Origin: Desulfovibrio sp. Fe33
GTDB lineage: Bacteria; Desulfobacterota; Desulfovibrionia; Desulfovibrionales; Desulfovibrionaceae
NCBI RefSeq assembly: GCF_028532725.1
Contig: NZ_JAQKGU010000011.1
Coordinates: 62,001 to 126,000, forward strand
Direction of reading: 5' to 3'
Length of the DNA: 64,000 nt
Shown here: positions 7,601 to 17,135 of the stretch, one piece after another
Layout: every line of letters begins with the position of its first letter
Position numbering within the stretch: the first letter of the stretch is position 1
The notes under the pieces: model-generated
The model's database searches: none
Seen by the model: only the letters and a program-made list of their open reading frames with translations
What the model was told of the DNA's origin: nothing
Made by a program: the position numbers and the translations under genes

Positions 7601-9700
7601 CTAGATTTCAACGGTTGCGACTGACTGGATTTTGACGTCCGCCGGAATCTCGGCCTGGGAGATGACCGGGAGTGTCGGGATGAACCTGTTCAGGAGCTGC
7701 GCCAGTTGCGATCTGAGCTGCGGGGTGACCAGCAGGATGGGCTGGCCGTCTGCCACCATGGCGTCCTCGGTGGAGCGGTTGATGGCTTGGATGATCTGTT
7801 GCGCCACGCCGGGCTCGAGAGCCAGGTAGCCGCCCTGTTCGGCCGGCCGCATGGCGTGGTTCAGGATTTCGTCGATTTTCGGATTCAGGGTGATGATGGG
7901 CAACACCCCGTTTTCTCCAAGATACGGTTTGACGATGGTCCGGCCCATGCGGGCGCGCACATATTCCGTGAGCTGCGTGGGGTCCTGGGTGGCGACGCCG
8001 TAGTCCGCCAGGGTTTCCACGATGGTCAGAAGGTCGCGGATGGACACGTTCTCCTGGACCAGTGCCTGGAGGACCTTCTGGACTCCGCCGAGGCTGAGCA
8101 CTGCGGGCACCAGGGATTCCACCGCCTTGGGAGCGCGCTTGGAAAGGTTGTTGAGCAGTTCCTGGGTTTCCTGCCGTCCCAGGAATTCATGCAGGTTGCG
8201 CCGGAAGACTTCGGTCAGGTGGGTGGCGATGACCGTGGACGGGTCGACAACGGTGTAGCCCGCCAGCATGGCCTCTTCTTTCTGTGCTCCGGGAATCCAT
8301 ACGGCCGGAAGGTTGAAGGCGGGCTCCACTGTTTCCACGCCCTCGATGCGGTGCCTGGCGTCGCCGGGGTCCATGGCCAGATAATGGTCGATGAGCAGTT
8401 CGGCGCTGGCCACGGGGTTGCCCTTGATGAGCACGCGGTATTCGCCGGGCTTGAGTTGCAGGTTGTCGCGCAGGTGCAGGGACGGGATGACCACGCCCAT
8501 GTCCAGGGCGAACTGGCGGCGGATGGAGCGGATGCGCGACAACAGATTGCCGCTTTGCTCTTCGTCCACCAGGGGGATGAGTCCGTAACCGACTTCGAGT
8601 TCCAGTTGGTCCAGGGGAAGCAGGGCCTGGACTTCCTCCGGGGTGTCCAGGGTGGCGGGTTGCTTCTGCTCCTTTTCCTCCTGCTCCACGGCGAAACCGT
8701 GCTGCTGTTTGGACGAAATATGCCCTACGCCGTAAACTATGGCGGCCAGGGTCAGGAAGGGCAGGGTCGGCATACCGGGCACGATGCCGAAAATGACCAG
8801 GATGCCGGAGACGAGTTTGAGGGCCCTGTGATGGAAGGAGAGCTGCCCGATGAATTCCTCGCCCATTTTGGCTTCGGCTGCCGCGCGGGAAACGATGATG
8901 CCCGCCGAGGTGGAGATGATGAGCGAGGGGATGGTGGCCACCAGGCCGTCGCCGATGGTCAGCAGGGTGTAGGTCTGGGCCGCATCCATCCACTCCATAT
9001 CCTTTTGGAGCACGCCGATGAGGAAGCCGCCTATGATGTTGATGGCGGTAATCATCAGGCCCGCCTTGACGTCTCCGGAAACGAATTTGCCCGCGCCGTC
9101 CATGGCGCCGTAGAAGTCGGCCTCCCGGCGCAGGTCATCGCGTTTTTTGGTGGCCTGCGCTTCATCGATGAGCCCGGCGTTGAGGTCGGCCTCGATGGCC
9201 ATCTGCTTACCCGGCATGGCGTCCAGGGTGAATCGGGCGGCCACTTCGGCGATGCGGGTGGTACCGGTGACGATGACGGTCTTGTTCAGGATGAACAGAA
9301 TCATGAAAATGACGATGCCGATGACGTAATTGCCCCCGACAACGAACTCGCCGAAACTCTGAATGACCGAACCCGCTGCCGAAGTGCCTTCGTCTCCGTG
9401 CAGCAGGATGGCCCTGGTCGTGGCCACGTTCAGGGCGAGGCGGAGCAGGGTGGTGACCAGAAGCAGTGAAGGGAAGATGGAGAATTCAAGGGGCGAGGTC
9501 ATGAACATGGACGTCACCAGGATGACCAGGCCCAGGGAAATGGAGACCGAGAGCATGAAATCGATGAACGGGGTGGGCAGGGGAATGAGCATCACGAAGA
9601 GGATGACCACCACGCCGCCCGCGAGAAGGATGTCGCCCTGCTTGGCGAATTTGGCGTAGTCGATTTTCGGAATTGCGGACTTGGCTGAAGGCTGGGCCAT
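7601..9700 (-). CDS. flhA: FlhA, flagellar type III export gate protein
   Basis: 699 residues, full length. About eight membrane segments fill residues ~25-330, including the FHIPEP-like cytoplasmic loop region. The large C-terminal domain (~360-690) forms the nonameric ring that receives export chaperones. With FlhB and FliR it makes the export gate in the MS ring. The order fliR-flhB-flhA-flhF matches a common polar-flagellum arrangement. Confidence 0.97.
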   Translation of the reverse strand: MAQPSAKSAIPKIDYAKFAKQGDILLAGGVVVILFVMLIPLPTPFIDFMLSVSISLGLVILVTSMFMTSPLEFSIFPSLLLVTTLLRLALNVATTRAILLHGDEGTSAAGSVIQSFGEFVVGGNYVIGIVIFMILFILNKTVIVTGTTRIAEVAARFTLDAMPGKQMAIEADLNAGLIDEAQATKKRDDLRREADFYGAMDGAGKFVSGDVKAGLMITAINIIGGFLIGVLQKDMEWMDAAQTYTLLTIGDGLVATIPSLIISTSAGIIVSRAAAEAKMGEEFIGQLSFHHRALKLVSGILVIFGIVPGMPTLPFLTLAAIVYGVGHISSKQQHGFAVEQEEKEQKQPATLDTPEEVQALLPLDQLELEVGYGLIPLVDEEQSGNLLSRIRSIRRQFALDMGVVIPSLHLRDNLQLKPGEYRVLIKGNPVASAELLIDHYLAMDPGDARHRIEGVETVEPAFNLPAVWIPGAQKEEAMLAGYTVVDPSTVIATHLTEVFRRNLHEFLGRQETQELLNNLSKRAPKAVESLVPAVLSLGGVQKVLQALVQENVSIRDLLTIVETLADYGVATQDPTQLTEYVRARMGRTIVKPYLGENGVLPIITLNPKIDEILNHAMRPAEQGGYLALEPGVAQQIIQAINRSTEDAMVADGQPILLVTPQLRSQLAQLLNRFIPTLPVISQAEIPADVKIQSVATVEI

Positions 9701-9762
9701 GTTTTTGACACCTCTCGGACAGTTGGGCTTTTTCCCCTGTGGAGGGTGTCAGGTCCCCGCAA

Positions 9763-10833
9763 TTATTGGCGATGCTTGAATTTCTCCAGCTTCGCCAGGA
9801 TGGCGGCAACGGCCTGAAACATTTCCTCCGGGATGGTTTCACCGATTTCAACCTGTTTATACAAAGCCTGTGCCAAGGGTCGGTTCTCTTCGATGGGGAT
9901 GGAGTTTTCCCGCGCAACTTCCTTGATTCGTTCGGCAACCTTGTTCACGCCCTTGGCCAGCACCAGGGGAGCGGGGGCTTTTATGCGGTCGTACTGCAAG
10001 GCCACGGCGTAGTGGGTCGGGTTGGTGATGACCACGTCCGCCTTGGGGATGTCCTGGAACATGCGCGAGGCCATCATCTCCATCATCTTCTGGCGCTGTT
10101 TCTGTTTGATCCGGGGATCGCCTTCCATCTGCTTGCGCTCGTCCTTGATTTCGTCCTTGGTCATCTTGATCTGCTCTTCGTAGTTCCATCGCTGGTACCA
10201 GAGGTCCACGATGGCGATGATGAACATGGGGATCAGCGCGTAGCAGACCATCTTGTATCCGACGGACAGGATGAAGACGATGATGCCATGAACGTTGGCG
10301 TGGAACAGGGGCAGCAGATTGGGCAGCTCCTGGCGGATGACGATGTAGGGGGCTATGGCCACGGCCATTGCCTGGAGGATGCTTTTCGCCAGCTTGATGA
10401 GGGCGTCGGGGCTGAGCATGATTTTTTTGACGCCGCGCATGATATTGAAGAGCTTGCCGAATTTTGGTTTCAACGGCTTGGTGGTCCACAGCGAGCCCAC
10501 CTGCAGGCGCATGGTCAGAAAGGACACGAAAGCGATGACCAGCATGAACGGCACCACCAGCAGCGCCATCTTTTTCAAGCCCCAGGAGAACAGCGTGTAG
10601 GCCATGGGCTTGTCGACGGTGAAGTTGATCGCCTCCAGGAAGGTCCAACGGTAAATCTCGGTGAATTGCTCGCTGTAAAAACCGATCATGGCGCGCAGGA
10701 TCAGCACGCCGGAGAGGAGGACCATCACCTTGGTGATTTCGTCGCCTTTGGCGACGTTGCCCTCTTCGCGTTGCTTCGTCCGCCGCTTTTCCGTGGCTCG
10801 TTCGGTTTTACTCGGATCTTCCTGGCCGATCAT
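9763..10833 (-). CDS. flhB: FlhB, flagellar export substrate-specificity switch
   Basis: 356 residues. A basic N-terminus (about 1-30) is followed by four membrane segments (about 30-210) and a cytoplasmic tail that carries the autocleavage motif NPTH (ITNPTHYAVAL, near residue 275). Cleavage there switches export from rod/hook to filament proteins. It begins 12 bases downstream of fliR, and flhA follows after 62 bases. Confidence 0.96.
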   Translation of the reverse strand: MIGQEDPSKTERATEKRRTKQREEGNVAKGDEITKVMVLLSGVLILRAMIGFYSEQFTEIYRWTFLEAINFTVDKPMAYTLFSWGLKKMALLVVPFMLVIAFVSFLTMRLQVGSLWTTKPLKPKFGKLFNIMRGVKKIMLSPDALIKLAKSILQAMAVAIAPYIVIRQELPNLLPLFHANVHGIIVFILSVGYKMVCYALIPMFIIAIVDLWYQRWNYEEQIKMTKDEIKDERKQMEGDPRIKQKQRQKMMEMMASRMFQDIPKADVVITNPTHYAVALQYDRIKAPAPLVLAKGVNKVAERIKEVARENSIPIEENRPLAQALYKQVEIGETIPEEMFQAVAAILAKLEKFKHRQ

Positions 10834-10845
10834 GGCGAATTCTCC

Positions 10846-11634
10846 TTAAGGAATAATGGAATCCCCGAATTTCATGACGTTTTCGTACATGTTGTTCAGG
10901 CCTGTCAGGAAGTCGCCCACATACAGGGCCATGATGCTGAAAATGAAGCCGAGGAAGAAGAAACCCACGGTGATCTTGATGGGGAAGCCGAGGATGAGCA
11001 CATGCATCTGCGGCGCGGCCCGGGAGATGAGCGCCAGGGCGAGGTCCACCAGGAACAGGGCGGCCATGACCGGGGCCGCGATCTTGATGGCCAGGGTGAA
11101 CATCAGGTTGGAGAAGTGGAAGATGTCCTTGGCCAGTTCTGGGTGAAGGAGAAGCGTTCCCGGCGGAATATACTGGAAGCTCATGCCCACGGCCTTGAGA
11201 AGGTACAGGTGGCCGTTGAGGACGAGGAACGTCAACATGGTGCACATGTAGAGGAAGTGGGCTGAAACCGCATTGCTCGTGCCGGTGATGGGGTCGACCA
11301 CGTTGACCATGGCGAATCCCATTTGGAATCCGATGATCTGGCCACCGAGCTGAACCGCTGCGAACAGAAAATTGACGAGCATTCCGAGGATCAGCCCGAG
11401 CACCAGTTCACCGAGGAACATGATGACGATGTTCCAGCCGGTGGGCATCATGGAGCCGGGGAAGGAGAGTTGCGGCCACAGCGCCATGGACAGCACCAAA
11501 ACCAGGGCGCCCTTGATGGGCCGGGGGATGGACGCCCCGCCGAAAAAGGGCAGCAGAAAGAGTACGACGCTGATGCGAAAGAGCGTCAGGAAGAAGCTGA
11601 GCATGTCGCCCGGGTTGAATCCGAAAATCTCCAT
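10846..11634 (-). CDS. fliR: FliR, flagellar export gate protein
   Basis: 262 residues with about six hydrophobic segments throughout, the expected size and topology for FliR. It is the first gene of the flagellar operon. The annotated ATG at 11634 has no ribosome site and would lie almost exactly at the predicted start of a sigma-54-type promoter, so either the message is leaderless or translation begins at a later Met such as codon 11. Confidence 0.93.
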   Translation of the reverse strand: MEIFGFNPGDMLSFFLTLFRISVVLFLLPFFGGASIPRPIKGALVLVLSMALWPQLSFPGSMMPTGWNIVIMFLGELVLGLILGMLVNFLFAAVQLGGQIIGFQMGFAMVNVVDPITGTSNAVSAHFLYMCTMLTFLVLNGHLYLLKAVGMSFQYIPPGTLLLHPELAKDIFHFSNLMFTLAIKIAAPVMAALFLVDLALALISRAAPQMHVLILGFPIKITVGFFFLGFIFSIMALYVGDFLTGLNNMYENVMKFGDSIIP

Positions 11635-11645
11635 TGCCGACTCAA

Positions 11646-11661
11646 TGCAAAACCCGAACCA
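11646..11661 (-). promoter_or_regulatory. candidate sigma-54 promoter of the flagellar operon
   Basis: On the minus strand: TGGTTCG, four bases, TTGCA, with GG and GC at the correct -24/-12 spacing. Predicted initiation is about 11635, next to the fliR ATG. Sigma-54 control of early flagellar genes is common in polar flagellates. The near-zero leader length lowers confidence. Confidence 0.45.
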
Positions 11662-11686
11662 AGCCGGGCGTCATCCGGTTCGGCCC

Positions 11687-11731
11687 GCAAAAGACAGGCC
11701 CTCTTGGAACATCGCATTCCAAAAGGGCCTG
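11687..11731 (-). terminator. intrinsic terminator after the M23 peptidase gene
   Basis: A 15-base arm at 11695-11709 pairs with 11717-11731 around a 7-base loop with one or two mismatches. On the minus strand it is followed by TCTTTT. It separates the M23 gene from the flagellar operon, so fliR needs its own promoter. Confidence 0.8.
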
Positions 11732-11755
11732 GGACATTCGCGAACCGATGGCCGG

Positions 11756-12661
11756 TTAGTTGAGGATGTACCGTTTCGGGTTCACCGGCACGCCGTTCAG
11801 GCGGACCTCGTAATGGAGGTGGGGGCCGGTGGAGCGGCCCGTATTGCCGACGTAGCCGATGAGTTCGCCCCTCGTGACTTCCTGACCGCTCTTGATGGCG
11901 ATGCGGTTGAGGTGCGCAAAACGGGTGGACAGGCTGGAGTTGTGTTTCAGACGGATGGACAGGCCGTAGGAGCCGTCGCGTCCGGCGAAAGTCACGGCCC
12001 CGCGCGCCGGTGCATACACCGGAGTGCCCCTGGGGGCGGAGATGTCCAGACCCTTATGGAATTCGCGCTTCCCGGTAAAGGGCGAGGAGCGCCAGGCGAA
12101 GCCCGATGTCACCCAGCCGGATGTCGGCCAGATGGACGGGGTGGCTTCGAGGATGTTCTGGTTGCTGCGCAGGGTGTGCATGATCTCCTGCTGGCGGACC
12201 TCTTCAAGGCGCGCCTCCACATTCAACTGGCGGAGAAATTCATGCATCTTGCGGGCGAGAAGTTCCTGCCGGTAGAGGGGCAGGTAGCCCTTGGAAAAAT
12301 TGTCGTTGGCGGGCCCGCCTTTGGGGGCGGCGGCCTGGCTGCCGTCCTGATCCAAGTTTATCATGACGCGCAGTTTGGAGTCGAAGTCCCGGATGCGGTT
12401 CAGATTGCTTTGCAGGGCGGTGATTTTCTGGGAGAGGCTGAGTAGCTGGGTTTTTTGCTCTTGAACGGTCTTTTCGGCTATGTTCAGACCTTGTTCGATG
12501 CGCGAGTGCTCGGCGTAGTTTTTCCAAAGAATCACGTTGCCGGCGGCCATGGTGACGGTCAGCACGACAAGGAATGCGATAAACCAGCCCCGGAGCTGAA
12601 ATTTCCTGCACGACCCTTGTTTGTCCTTAAAGACAACTATGTGGTATTTTCGGAAAAGCAT
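11756..12661 (-). CDS. membrane-anchored M23 (LytM-type) peptidase with coiled coil
   Basis: 301 residues. A basic cytoplasmic start precedes one membrane segment at about 26-46 and a coiled coil at about 55-105. The C-terminal M23 domain (about 195-300) has the zinc signature, with HKGLD near 202 and HLH at 281-283. It is probably a periplasmic endopeptidase that cuts peptidoglycan cross-links, or an activator of amidases. It lies next to the flagellar operon but is terminated separately, so a role in passage through the wall is possible but unproven. Confidence 0.88.
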   Translation of the reverse strand: MLFRKYHIVVFKDKQGSCRKFQLRGWFIAFLVVLTVTMAAGNVILWKNYAEHSRIEQGLNIAEKTVQEQKTQLLSLSQKITALQSNLNRIRDFDSKLRVMINLDQDGSQAAAPKGGPANDNFSKGYLPLYRQELLARKMHEFLRQLNVEARLEEVRQQEIMHTLRSNQNILEATPSIWPTSGWVTSGFAWRSSPFTGKREFHKGLDISAPRGTPVYAPARGAVTFAGRDGSYGLSIRLKHNSSLSTRFAHLNRIAIKSGQEVTRGELIGYVGNTGRSTGPHLHYEVRLNGVPVNPKRYILN

Positions 12662-12724
12662 TACCTTTCCAGGATGTTACATGTTTTGAGGAGCAGCCAG
12701 CTCTGAGGCTTGTGTACTTTTAGT

Positions 12725-13474
12725 CTAGACTTTTTTGCTTGTCAAGTCGACTTGTTGTCTCGTTACGGCGTTGAAGATATTGTTTTTTATGCGTTTATCC
12801 TGACGCCACATGGTTCTGAGCCATTCGTGGATTTCATCACGTTTGGTGAATCCGTTTGAGGGGCAGACGTTTTCCCAAATAGGCAGTTCCCACTGCGTGG
12901 CCGCTTTTATGACGGTCTTCTTGTCCAGGAGCATGGTGGGCCGGATGACGTTCAGCTTCCCGCCGAAAAACGGTTCGTTGGCCGACAGGCCGTCGGCGCG
13001 TCCGTTCTGCACCATGTTCATGAAGAACGTGACGACATTGTCGTCCGCATTGTGGCCGAAGGCGAGATGCGTCAGGCCGTAGTCGCGGCACAGCTCGAAC
13101 AGCCGCTTGCGGCGCTGCATGGCGCACCAGAAGCAGGGCGAGTTCTTGCGGTTCTCCTCGGTATGGGCGCGGGGGCCGAAGTCCGTCAGTTCGATGTGTG
13201 CGGCCAGGCCGTTGTCGGCGCACCATCGGACCAGCGGCTCGTGGGATTCCGGGGAGAATCCGGGGTTTACGTGCAGGACCATGAGTTCCACGGGAAAGGG
13301 CATGATGGCCTTGCGGATGGTCATGACCTTGAGCATGAGGAAGCTGTCGACCCCGCCGGAGATGGCCAGGCCGATGCGCGCTCCTTCCGAAACCATGCCG
13401 GTTCGCTGCATGAGTTTGCCGGTGGCGGTGACGCATTTTTTCTGAGCGAAGGTGAGTTTGCCCCATGAGGCCAT
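12725..13474 (-). CDS. TtcA-like tRNA 2-thiocytidine synthetase (PP-loop ATPase)
   Basis: 249 residues. The PP-loop SGGVDS is at 39-44. A CxxC pair sits at C114/C117, in the context that precedes GHNADDN in TtcA. The family adenylates tRNA C32 and transfers sulfur through a [4Fe-4S] cluster. The ribosome site is AAGGAAG about 7 bases before the ATG. Divergent from the next gene. Other PP-loop enzymes such as TilS are less likely because of the CxxC spacing. Confidence 0.85.
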   Translation of the reverse strand: MASWGKLTFAQKKCVTATGKLMQRTGMVSEGARIGLAISGGVDSFLMLKVMTIRKAIMPFPVELMVLHVNPGFSPESHEPLVRWCADNGLAAHIELTDFGPRAHTEENRKNSPCFWCAMQRRKRLFELCRDYGLTHLAFGHNADDNVVTFFMNMVQNGRADGLSANEPFFGGKLNVIRPTMLLDKKTVIKAATQWELPIWENVCPSNGFTKRDEIHEWLRTMWRQDKRIKNNIFNAVTRQQVDLTSKKV

Positions 13475-13630
13475 CTGTTTTTCTTCCTTTCTATCTGGTA
13501 TGCAGGGCGGGCCAGCTAAGGGGGATAGTGCATTCCCGCTTGACTTGCAAGCCCCTTTGAGGCAGCTTTACAAGCTTTCGCGTCACGGTCCGGAAGAACG
13601 CCCGAGGCCGAAACAAGGTCCCCCCGGAGG

Positions 13631-14977
13631 ATGCCTGTTTTGAGACGTTTACTGTTCCTTGTCGCCATTGTGCTCGTGGCCGCTTTGGCCGGGGGCGCGT
13701 ATTGGTACAGGACCAGCGTGGACGAGCGCGTCAAGGCGTTCCGCTGGCTCGGGCATTCCCTGGATAAAGCCCAGTCGGTGCAGGTCGTTATGGAGGGGAA
13801 CGTCTATACCCTCGTTGCCCGGGACGGCCTTTGGGACATGCAGATTCCCGGCGGGGAAGGGAGCGTCTCCGCCAAGGCGTTGCGCGGCAGGGTTTGGGAC
13901 TATTTCGAAAGGATTACCCAACTGGCTCCGCTACTCTCGCTGGAAGGCGAGCAGGGCGATGTACAGCGGCAATACGGCCTTGAAGACCCCGGCCTGATGC
14001 TCGTCATCCGCCTCAAGGACGTGAGCGCCCCTCTGAGTCTCCGGTTTTCGAAGGACGAAAGCGGCAGGACGTATGGCTGGAACTCGGAAACTCCGGATTT
14101 GGCGTTCGAATTCGTGGGCGACGTCTTTGAACGGCTCGCGCTTCCGACAACCTACTTCCTCGACACCAGGGTTTTTCGTTTCAACGAGGAGCAGGTCAGC
14201 CAGGTGCAGCTCGTGCAGCCCTTCGGTTCCAGTTGGGTGGTTAAGCGCGGCAAGAAAGGATTTTATTTCACCCTGCCCGGCTATCTCAAGGATAAGGAGG
14301 CGGCCGGTTCCGAGCTCAAGCTTTACGTGCACGCCCTGGCTCTGCTTCGCGCGGGCGGGCTGGTGCTCGAGCCCGAGCCCGAGGGCGGCGAAAAGGGCAT
14401 GGCCGCTCTGACCATCAAAGTCTGGTCCGGTGGAGCCAAGGAGCCTTCTTCGGTGGAGTTCTTCACCATCGAGGGTGATCCCAAGCATTTTTACGGGCGT
14501 TCGTCATGGCTGACGGTGCCTTTTTTGCTCGATGCGGAAAGCGTCAGCCAGCTTGTGAAGAGCGCGTTCGACGTTCAGGGCCGGAACGTGTTCACCCTGG
14601 ACATCGGCCAGGTGGCCACATTCGTCGTCACCAACGGGGATCGCCGCTATGCCGTCGTGCGGGAGAATGCCGGATGGCGGGCCGTCGGCACGGAAAAAGT
14701 CATTCCCGGCATTGACATGGCGCTCTGGCGATTTACTGAATTACAGTTCGAGGCGCTGCCGCTGAACAACCTGGCCGCCACTGCTGTGAAGCTCATGCAT
14801 TGCCGCCTGCTGGACCGTGACGGGAAGGAGTTGAAGGAGATGACCTTCTACGCCGACCCGAAGCTGCCGCAGGGACAATGCTGGATGAAAAATGGGGACG
14901 GCATGTATTATCCCGTTTCCGCCCGGCTGCTCAAGGACTTGCAGGGCCTGTTCCCGGCTGGTCCGATCGTTGAATAG
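13631..14977 (+). CDS. DUF4340-type membrane-anchored periplasmic protein
   Basis: 448 residues. An N-terminal hydrophobic anchor or signal (about 5-25) is followed by a large beta-rich extracytoplasmic region with repeated strand pairs, typical of DUF4340 proteins. In some bacteria these occur next to ABC-type gliding or auxiliary transport genes, but no such partner is here. The ATG follows CCGGAGG. It ends 39 bases before rpoZ. Function unknown; the family assignment is by overall resemblance. Confidence 0.75.
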   Translation: MPVLRRLLFLVAIVLVAALAGGAYWYRTSVDERVKAFRWLGHSLDKAQSVQVVMEGNVYTLVARDGLWDMQIPGGEGSVSAKALRGRVWDYFERITQLAPLLSLEGEQGDVQRQYGLEDPGLMLVIRLKDVSAPLSLRFSKDESGRTYGWNSETPDLAFEFVGDVFERLALPTTYFLDTRVFRFNEEQVSQVQLVQPFGSSWVVKRGKKGFYFTLPGYLKDKEAAGSELKLYVHALALLRAGGLVLEPEPEGGEKGMAALTIKVWSGGAKEPSSVEFFTIEGDPKHFYGRSSWLTVPFLLDAESVSQLVKSAFDVQGRNVFTLDIGQVATFVVTNGDRRYAVVRENAGWRAVGTEKVIPGIDMALWRFTELQFEALPLNNLAATAVKLMHCRLLDRDGKELKEMTFYADPKLPQGQCWMKNGDGMYYPVSARLLKDLQGLFPAGPIVE

Positions 14978-15016
14978 AAATAACGGCGCTTCAAACGAAG
15001 TCTCAAGGAGAATATC

Positions 15017-15244
15017 ATGGCAAGGATCACCGTAGAAGATTGTCTGGCAAAAGTGAGCAATCGTTTTCTCATCACCCAGATGGCCATCAAGAGGGTCAAG
15101 CAGTACCGCGAAGGCTATGAGCCGCTGGTCGAAACCAGAAATAAGGAAGTGGTCACCGCCCTGCGCGAGATAGCGGCCTCCAAGGTCGTTCCCGATACCT
15201 CCACCGACCTGCACCTTCATTCTGCCGAAACCGAGGAAGCCTAG
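15017..15244 (+). CDS. rpoZ: RpoZ, RNA polymerase omega subunit
   Basis: 75 residues beginning [10 protein letters not shown], the standard omega start, with the conserved NRF and the RxxKQ helix region. Omega helps assemble the beta-prime subunit and forms part of a ppGpp site in many proteobacteria. Strong AAGGAG ribosome site at about 15005. The first of a short operon with dnaJ and moaC. Confidence 0.95.
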   Translation: MARITVEDCLAKVSNRFLITQMAIKRVKQYREGYEPLVETRNKEVVTALREIAASKVVPDTSTDLHLHSAETEEA

Positions 15245-15253
15245 TACCCGACC

Positions 15254-16372
15254 ATGTCCAAACGCGACTATTACGAAGTCCTGGCAGTGGAGCGGACCGC
15301 CACCCAGGACGAGATCAAGACGGCTTATCGAAAGCTGGCCTTCAAGTATCATCCCGACCGCAACCCGGATGATCCCGACGCAGAATCCAAGTTCAAGGAG
15401 GCTGCGGAGGCCTATGAGGTCTTGGGCAATCAGGAGAAGCGTCAGACGTATGATCGGTTCGGCCATGACGGCATGAACGGTCACGGCTTTTCCGGTTTCT
15501 CCAGCAATGAGGACATATTCGGGGCCTTCAGCGACATTTTCGGCGAGGTCTTCGGATTTTCCACGGCGGGCCGCGGCGGCGCCAATCGCCCCAGGGCCGG
15601 TTCGGATCTCCGCTACAACCTGGAGATATCCTTCAGGGATGCGGCCAAGGGTACCGAGGTCGGCATCAAGATTCCCGTGGAAGTTTCCTGCGAGGCCTGC
15701 GACGGCAGCGGTGCGGCCCCGGGTTCCTCGCCCGAAACCTGCCCCCAATGCGGCGGCTCCGGCACCGTGCAGCAGTCCCAGGGCTTTTTCCGTATTTCCG
15801 CCACCTGTCCCAATTGTCGCGGCACCGGCACGCTGATTACCGATCCGTGCGACACCTGCATGGGGCGTGGTACGGTCATCAAGAACAAGGATCTCAACGT
15901 CCGCATTCCGGCCGGCGTGGACAACAACTCCCGCCTGCGTTTGCGCGGCGAGGGCGAGGCGGGCGTCAACGGCGGCCCTCCGGGCGACCTCTATGTGGTC
16001 ATCCGGGTCGCGCCGGACGACACCTTCGAGCGCCAGGGCCAGAACCTTGTCATCAGCCGTGAAATCTCCATGGTCGAGGCCGCGCTGGGATATCGTCTCG
16101 AAGTGCCCACCTTGGATGAACCGGTAAATCTGGACATCCCCAGCGGCACCCAGTCCGGCGAGATTTTTCGGCTGCGTGGCCTGGGTCTGCCCCATCTCGG
16201 TTCGACCCAGAACGGCGATCTGCTCGTGGAGGTTCGCGTGAAGACGCCTTCCCGCCTGAACAGCCGCCAGGAGGAACTGCTCCGGGAGTTCGCCGAGATC
16301 GAGGTCGGAAAACTGAGCAATCGGGCCAAGGGCTTTTTCAAGAAGGCCAAGAGCAAGGTCATGGGAGAGTAG
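15254..16372 (+). CDS. dnaJ: DnaJ, Hsp40 co-chaperone
   Basis: 372 residues with all DnaJ parts in order: a J domain with HPD at 33-35, a G/F-rich linker (about 75-115), a zinc domain with four CxxCxGxG repeats (about 138-205), and the two C-terminal substrate domains. It stimulates the DnaK ATPase. It lies 9 bases after rpoZ and 3 before moaC, so it is transcribed away from any dnaK/grpE operon. A second, zinc-less J protein is encoded at 18703-19476. Confidence 0.96.
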   Translation: MSKRDYYEVLAVERTATQDEIKTAYRKLAFKYHPDRNPDDPDAESKFKEAAEAYEVLGNQEKRQTYDRFGHDGMNGHGFSGFSSNEDIFGAFSDIFGEVFGFSTAGRGGANRPRAGSDLRYNLEISFRDAAKGTEVGIKIPVEVSCEACDGSGAAPGSSPETCPQCGGSGTVQQSQGFFRISATCPNCRGTGTLITDPCDTCMGRGTVIKNKDLNVRIPAGVDNNSRLRLRGEGEAGVNGGPPGDLYVVIRVAPDDTFERQGQNLVISREISMVEAALGYRLEVPTLDEPVNLDIPSGTQSGEIFRLRGLGLPHLGSTQNGDLLVEVRVKTPSRLNSRQEELLREFAEIEVGKLSNRAKGFFKKAKSKVMGE

Positions 16373-16375
16373 ACG

Positions 16376-16855
16376 ATGGCAGACGGCTTTTCGCACATGG
16401 ATCAGGACGGCAATGCCCGCATGGTGGACGTATCCGCCAAGAACGACACGAACCGCACCGCGATAGTCCGTGGTCTCGTCAGGCTTGCGCCGGAGACCAT
16501 GAGGCTGCTCAAGGAGAACGCGCTGCCCAAGGGCGACGTGTTGACCACGGCCAAGATCGCGGGCATCCAGGCCGCCAAGCGCACCGCCGATCTCATACCC
16601 ATGTGCCACCCCCTGCCGATCAGCTACATCGACGTCCGTTTCAACGTGATGGATGCCGACTCGACCATTGAGCTCGAATGCGAGGTTCGCACCGCCTACA
16701 AGACCGGTGTCGAGATGGAGGCCCTTATCGGCTGCCAGGTTGCGGCCGCCACCATCTACGACATGTGCAAGGCGGTCCAGAAGGATATCGTCATCGACAA
16801 TTGCCGACTGGTATTCAAATCCGGAGGCAAGAGCGGGACCTTCCGGGCCGAGTAG
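16376..16855 (+). CDS. moaC: MoaC, cyclic pyranopterin monophosphate synthase
   Basis: 159 residues, standard length. It converts the MoaA product into cPMP, an early molybdenum-cofactor step. Conserved MCHPLPI and the region around DMCKAVQKD, which carries the catalytic Lys, are intact. It starts 3 bases after dnaJ and is followed by a terminator. Molybdopterin is needed for formate dehydrogenases and similar enzymes of anaerobes. Confidence 0.96.
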   Translation: MADGFSHMDQDGNARMVDVSAKNDTNRTAIVRGLVRLAPETMRLLKENALPKGDVLTTAKIAGIQAAKRTADLIPMCHPLPISYIDVRFNVMDADSTIELECEVRTAYKTGVEMEALIGCQVAAATIYDMCKAVQKDIVIDNCRLVFKSGGKSGTFRAE

Positions 16856-16881
16856 CCGGACGAATCGTTCAAGAGAATGCG

Positions 16882-16918
16882 AAAAGCCCCGTCGGATGAA
16901 CCGGCGGGGCTTTTTTAA
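16882..16918 (+). terminator. intrinsic terminator of rpoZ-dnaJ-moaC
   Basis: A GC-rich stem (about 16886-16895 with 16901-16910) with a short loop and a T6 run. It lies 30 bases past the moaC stop. Confidence 0.92.
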
Positions 16919-16950
16919 AACTATTCCTTAACTCCTCGAAGACGGAAATC

Positions 16951-17048
16951 AGGCGTTGAAAGCCGTTTTGCGGCAATAGTCGGATGATTCCGCCTTCGGC
17001 GGGCAAGGGCTCGCACCCTTGCATCCCCTGTATGCGCCTTCGGCGCGG
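16951..17048 (+). repeat. dispersed structured intergenic repeat, copy B
   Basis: Same element as copy A (2077) and copy C (22228). It lies between the convergent moaC and hisF, about 33 bases past the moaC terminator. Base differences keep each hairpin: the first stem here is GCCG/CGGC with a changed loop, and the last is GCGCC-TTC-GGCGC. Similarity to copy C continues further downstream (a GCGTCCTG block). The rest of 16856-17135 shows no gene. Confidence 0.85.
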
Positions 17049-17135
17049 GTATTTCCTCGATCCGCAGCGTCCTGCCGCGAAAGCGGGGAGTTACATTTAT
17101 AAGTTCCTTTCTTTACGCTGCTGTCCGTGTTTTCG

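Noticed and set aside
14741-16609. 622-codon minus-strand open frame across DUF4340, rpoZ, dnaJ and moaC
   Set aside because: It spans four clear genes on the other strand; composition is typical of an antisense shadow.
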